A stretch of 7,085 nucleotides of DNA from Anaerolineae bacterium (GTDB lineage Bacteria > Chloroflexota > Anaerolineae > Aggregatilineales > UBA2796): the NCBI GenBank assembly GCA_020851855.1, contig JADZBY010000498.1, positions 1 through 7,085 on the forward strand, read 5' to 3'. Within the stretch, counting starts at the first letter, position 1. Each line of letters starts with the position of its first letter. Positions 4,927 through 7,085 of the stretch are shown in pieces. The notes beneath the pieces are model-generated. The model worked only from the letters and a program-made list of their open reading frames with translations. It was not told the DNA's origin and ran no database searches. The position numbers and the translations under genes were made by a program.

Positions 4927-5003
4927 CAAGTGTTCTAGAAGAGGAACAAGGACCTCACCCCCTACCCTCTCTCCACGCGGAGTACCGCGTAGAGAGGGGA
5001 AAT

Positions 5004-5032
5004 GCGGCGGACGAGGCAGGCCTCGTCCCTAC
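5004..5032. repeat. Hairpin repeat A1 (GGACGAGG-CAGG-CCTCGTCC)
   Basis: An 8-bp perfect stem (5009-5016 with 5021-5028) has a CAGG loop and is flanked by GCGGC and CTAC. The same 29 bases recur at 5076-5104, exactly 72 bp further on. Confidence 0.92.
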
Positions 5033-5075
5033 GATGTCGTTTTGCCCGTGATGCGCGCCCAGCGCGGAGAAATGC

Positions 5076-5104
5076 GCGGCGGACGAGGCAGGCCTCGTCC
5101 CTAC
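5076..5104. repeat. Hairpin repeat A2, identical to A1
   Basis: This is an exact direct repeat of 5004-5032, with its stem at 5081-5088/5093-5100 and loop CAGG. Both copies lie inside the second core repeat element. Confidence 0.92.
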
Positions 5105-5114
5105 ACCCGATGGG

Positions 5115-5138
5115 GTAGGGACAACGCCTGCGTTGTCC
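5115..5138. repeat. Hairpin repeat A3, inverted and covarying relative of A1/A2
   Basis: GTAGGGACAACG-CCTG-CGTTGTCC is A1 in inverted orientation, with GACGAGG changed to GACAACG and the opposite arm changed to match, keeping an 8-bp perfect stem (5119-5126/5131-5138). The paired changes show that the fold rather than the sequence is kept. Confidence 0.85.
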
Positions 5139-5235
5139 GGCCTTTTCTCCCGTCCGCCCGGAGAGGTTCCTGTGAAGCCCTCGGAAACCCCACCCCAGCG
5201 CCTCTCTACCCTGAAGAGGGGCCGGGGGTGAGGCC

Positions 5236-7085
5236 TTATTCCGCCCGGAGCACGTTGAGCGGCTTTTCCGTGGCGGCAGTCCACGCCGTCAGGATGGTGG
5301 CGAAGAGAGTGATCCCGATGGACAGCGCCAGCATGAGCAGAATCAGGTCCATTGGCGTGGGCAGCGTGACCAACCCTTGCGTCAGGGCGGGCACGGCGAG
5401 CAGGATCAGCACCGTGGGCAGCAGGCTCAGGATGCCGCCGGTGAAGCCGACGATGCCGTTCTCGATGAGCAACTGCCATAGCGCCTGCCACCGGCTGACG
5501 CCCACTGCCTTGAGCACCGCGATCTGGCGGCGGCGCTCCATCGTCGCCAGCGATACCGTGGTCGCGATGAGCGCCGTGGCCGCAAAGAGCGAGAGCGTGG
5601 CGACCAGCAGCGGCAGCGCGGCGAATTGCTGAAGCAGGCGGCTGATCATCGAGTCGAAGAGCGTGATGTCGAACACGAACGCACCCGGCACGATGGCCAC
5701 CGCCGAGAGCGCATCCTTGACCCGGTCCTGCTCCACATCCGCGATGATGAAGTCGAAGGGCATCTGGGTGCGGATCATGTCCAGGGGGACCTGCACGGCG
5801 CTGTCGCTCAGGCTGAACGGGATGAGCGAGGTGCGCTCGTCCGGCGCGACCAGCCCGACGACGGTATAGTCCACATCCCGGTTGTTCTGGCGGACCGTGA
5901 CCGTCGAGCCGACGCGCACGCCCGCCGCCGCCAGCTCCGGCAGGTAGGGCAGGACCATGTGCGGCTGCCCGGCGTCGCTCTCGTCCAGGAAGCGGCCTTC
6001 TACGAGGTTGCCGCGCGGCGGGCTGCCGTGCACGCGCATCCCCAACACCAGCTCAAGCTGCGCCGAGCGCATCATCGAGTTTGCGTCTTCCCGGTCGAAC
6101 CAGTTCCACATCTCGCGCGACGTGTGGCCGTCGATGGCGCGAATATCCACGGCGGTCGGGAAGCGCACATCGCGGTAGCCGTTCACGCCCTCGGTGTTGT
6201 CAAGCTGGTTGTACACGAGGCCCTTCGTCAGCGAGAGCGGCATGATGATCACGTTGCCGCCCATCGGCTCGCTGATGCTCGTGTACAGCAGAATCTGGAT
6301 GCTGCGCGACATGATCAGCGTGCCGCTCAGCGCCGTCATGCCGATGACCAGCGCCAGCAGGCTCAGCGCGGTGCGGGCGCGGTGCGTGGTCAGGCCACGC
6401 AGGGCGATGCGCAGGCTGGGGATGCGGAAGCTGGGCAGCTTGCCAAGCAGCCACACCACCACCCACATCAGCGCCACGATGACGCCGAGGATAAGGAAGG
6501 TGACCGCCGTCCCGACGATGCCCACCGTCAGCGGCGACGGAACCTCGAAGGCCACGCGGGCATTGCCGACGCGCGACGAGGAGCCGATGTCGCCGCCGAT
6601 GATCAGCGCGATCAGCGTGCCGATGCCCAGGATCAAGAGCGCCAGCGCCAGCATCGACGGCAGAAAGCCCGCCCGCGCCATCGGGATGTTGCCCTGCCGC
6701 AGCACGAGGCTGGGCCGGACGCGCCCGGCCATCAACGTGGGCAGGAAGGCGAAGATGATCGTGATGGCCACGCCCAGCGCCACGCCGATCAGCGCCGGTT
6801 CCAGGTACAGCCGCCAGGGCAGCGGCACGGCGAACGCCTGCTGGCCGAAGTCGCGGGCGATGAAGCTGAGCAGGTAGCCGAACACGATGCCGACGAAGCT
6901 GCCCAGGACGCTGGTCAGCAGCGCCTCGACGATGAAGACGAGCGACACGCCCGATCCCTGCAGGCCGAGCGTCTTCAACACGGCGATCTCCGACGAGCGC
7001 CGGTTGACCGCGACGAGCATGGTATTGATGATGCCCACGCCGCCAATGACCAATCCGACCAGGCTGAGCACCAGCACGAAGCGTG
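5236..7085 (-). CDS. ABC transporter permease with two FtsX domains (5' end off window)
   Basis: The frame runs from a TAA at 5238-5236 to the window edge with no stop, giving 615 full codons; the true start lies beyond 7085, and the GTG at 7077 is internal. The visible part begins in the first FtsX domain (RFVLVLSLVGLVIGGVGIINTMLVAVNRRSSEIAVLKTLGL, then further membrane segments near residues 45-75 and 88-112, counted from 7077). Central membrane segments follow near 138-160, 185-212 and 237-255. A large non-membrane MacB-like domain (about 256-480) comes next, then a second FtsX domain with segments near 483-510, 530-560 and 573-600, ending TEKPLNVLRAE. The layout matches large duplicated permeases of the MacB/LolC-related type that work with a separate ATPase to move lipids, peptides or drugs. 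The ATPase is not in the window. Substrate unknown. Confidence 0.95.
   Translation of the reverse strand, partial: RFVLVLSLVGLVIGGVGIINTMLVAVNRRSSEIAVLKTLGLQGSGVSLVFIVEALLTSVLGSFVGIVFGYLLSFIARDFGQQAFAVPLPWRLYLEPALIGVALGVAITIIFAFLPTLMAGRVRPSLVLRQGNIPMARAGFLPSMLALALLILGIGTLIALIIGGDIGSSSRVGNARVAFEVPSPLTVGIVGTAVTFLILGVIVALMWVVVWLLGKLPSFRIPSLRIALRGLTTHRARTALSLLALVIGMTALSGTLIMSRSIQILLYTSISEPMGGNVIIMPLSLTKGLVYNQLDNTEGVNGYRDVRFPTAVDIRAIDGHTSREMWNWFDREDANSMMRSAQLELVLGMRVHGSPPRGNLVEGRFLDESDAGQPHMVLPYLPELAAAGVRVGSTVTVRQNNRDVDYTVVGLVAPDERTSLIPFSLSDSAVQVPLDMIRTQMPFDFIIADVEQDRVKDALSAVAIVPGAFVFDITLFDSMISRLLQQFAALPLLVATLSLFAATALIATTVSLATMERRRQIAVLKAVGVSRWQALWQLLIENGIVGFTGGILSLLPTVLILLAVPALTQGLVTLPTPMDLILLMLALSIGITLFATILTAWTAATEKPLNVLRAE

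Larger units (their letters stand above)
4953..5233. repeat. Palindromic core repeat, copy 2, with inserted hairpin family
   Basis: It begins CCTCACCCCCTACCC and ends with the 19 bases AGAGGGGCCGGGGGTGAGG, identical to the right end of copy 1. ACGCGGAGTACCGCGT (4975-4990) is also shared, here extended by outer arms CCCTCTCT/AGAGAGGG around the hairpin. The middle differs from copy 1 and holds three small hairpins at 5009-5138. The outer 19-bp terminal repeats and target duplication of copy 1 are not found here. It ends 2 bp before the stop codon of the permease gene. With the primase promoter it fills the gene-free stretch 4884-5235. Confidence 0.85.

Overview
The window looks like chromosomal DNA of a high-GC bacterium. 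Chloroflexota (Anaerolineae-like) is my best guess. It rests on general familiarity with repeats that begin CCTCACCCCC and end GGGGGTGAGG, and with REP-like palindromes of the type GCCCGG..CCGGGC between short genes. No marker gene proves it. Gene starts use Shine-Dalgarno sites (AGGAG, AAGGA, GGAG), and several promoters resemble the sigma-70 type.

Layout: (1) Positions 1-329, minus strand: the N-terminal 109 residues of an M20 metallopeptidase running off the left edge. (2) 363-551, minus strand: a complete tRNA-Phe(GAA) unit with its own TTGACA/CATAAT promoter and a strong intrinsic terminator. (3) 561-829: a MITE-like palindromic insertion with 19-bp terminal inverted repeats and a 10-bp flanking direct repeat matching at 8 of 10 positions. 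(4) 847-1230 minus and 1383-2138 plus: a divergent pair, a VOC/glyoxalase-fold protein and a two-part GNAT acetyltransferase. (5) 2157-2489, minus strand: a small basic protein of unknown function, convergent with the GNAT gene. (6) 2580-2872: REP-like palindromes and a near-identical 114-bp tandem duplication. (7) 2953-3939, plus strand: an aldo/keto reductase with an intact catalytic tetrad. (8) 3927-4883, minus strand: an archaeo-eukaryotic-type (AEP) primase-like protein with a C-terminal zinc-finger-like segment, overlapping the reductase gene tail to tail by 13 bp. (9) 4953-5233: a second repeat element related to that in (3), carrying three small hairpins. (10) 5236-7085, minus strand: most of a two-FtsX-domain ABC transporter permease running off the right edge.

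The genes do not form one pathway. Each appears to be a separate short transcription unit, and most intergenic gaps hold palindromic repeats. The nearest thing to an unusual system is the stand-alone AEP primase with an altered zinc-finger motif, which sits between repeat-rich gaps and has no helicase or replication partner in view. The other notable theme is the set of nested, apparently mobile palindromic repeats, including one with transposition hallmarks and a hairpin family with compensatory base changes.
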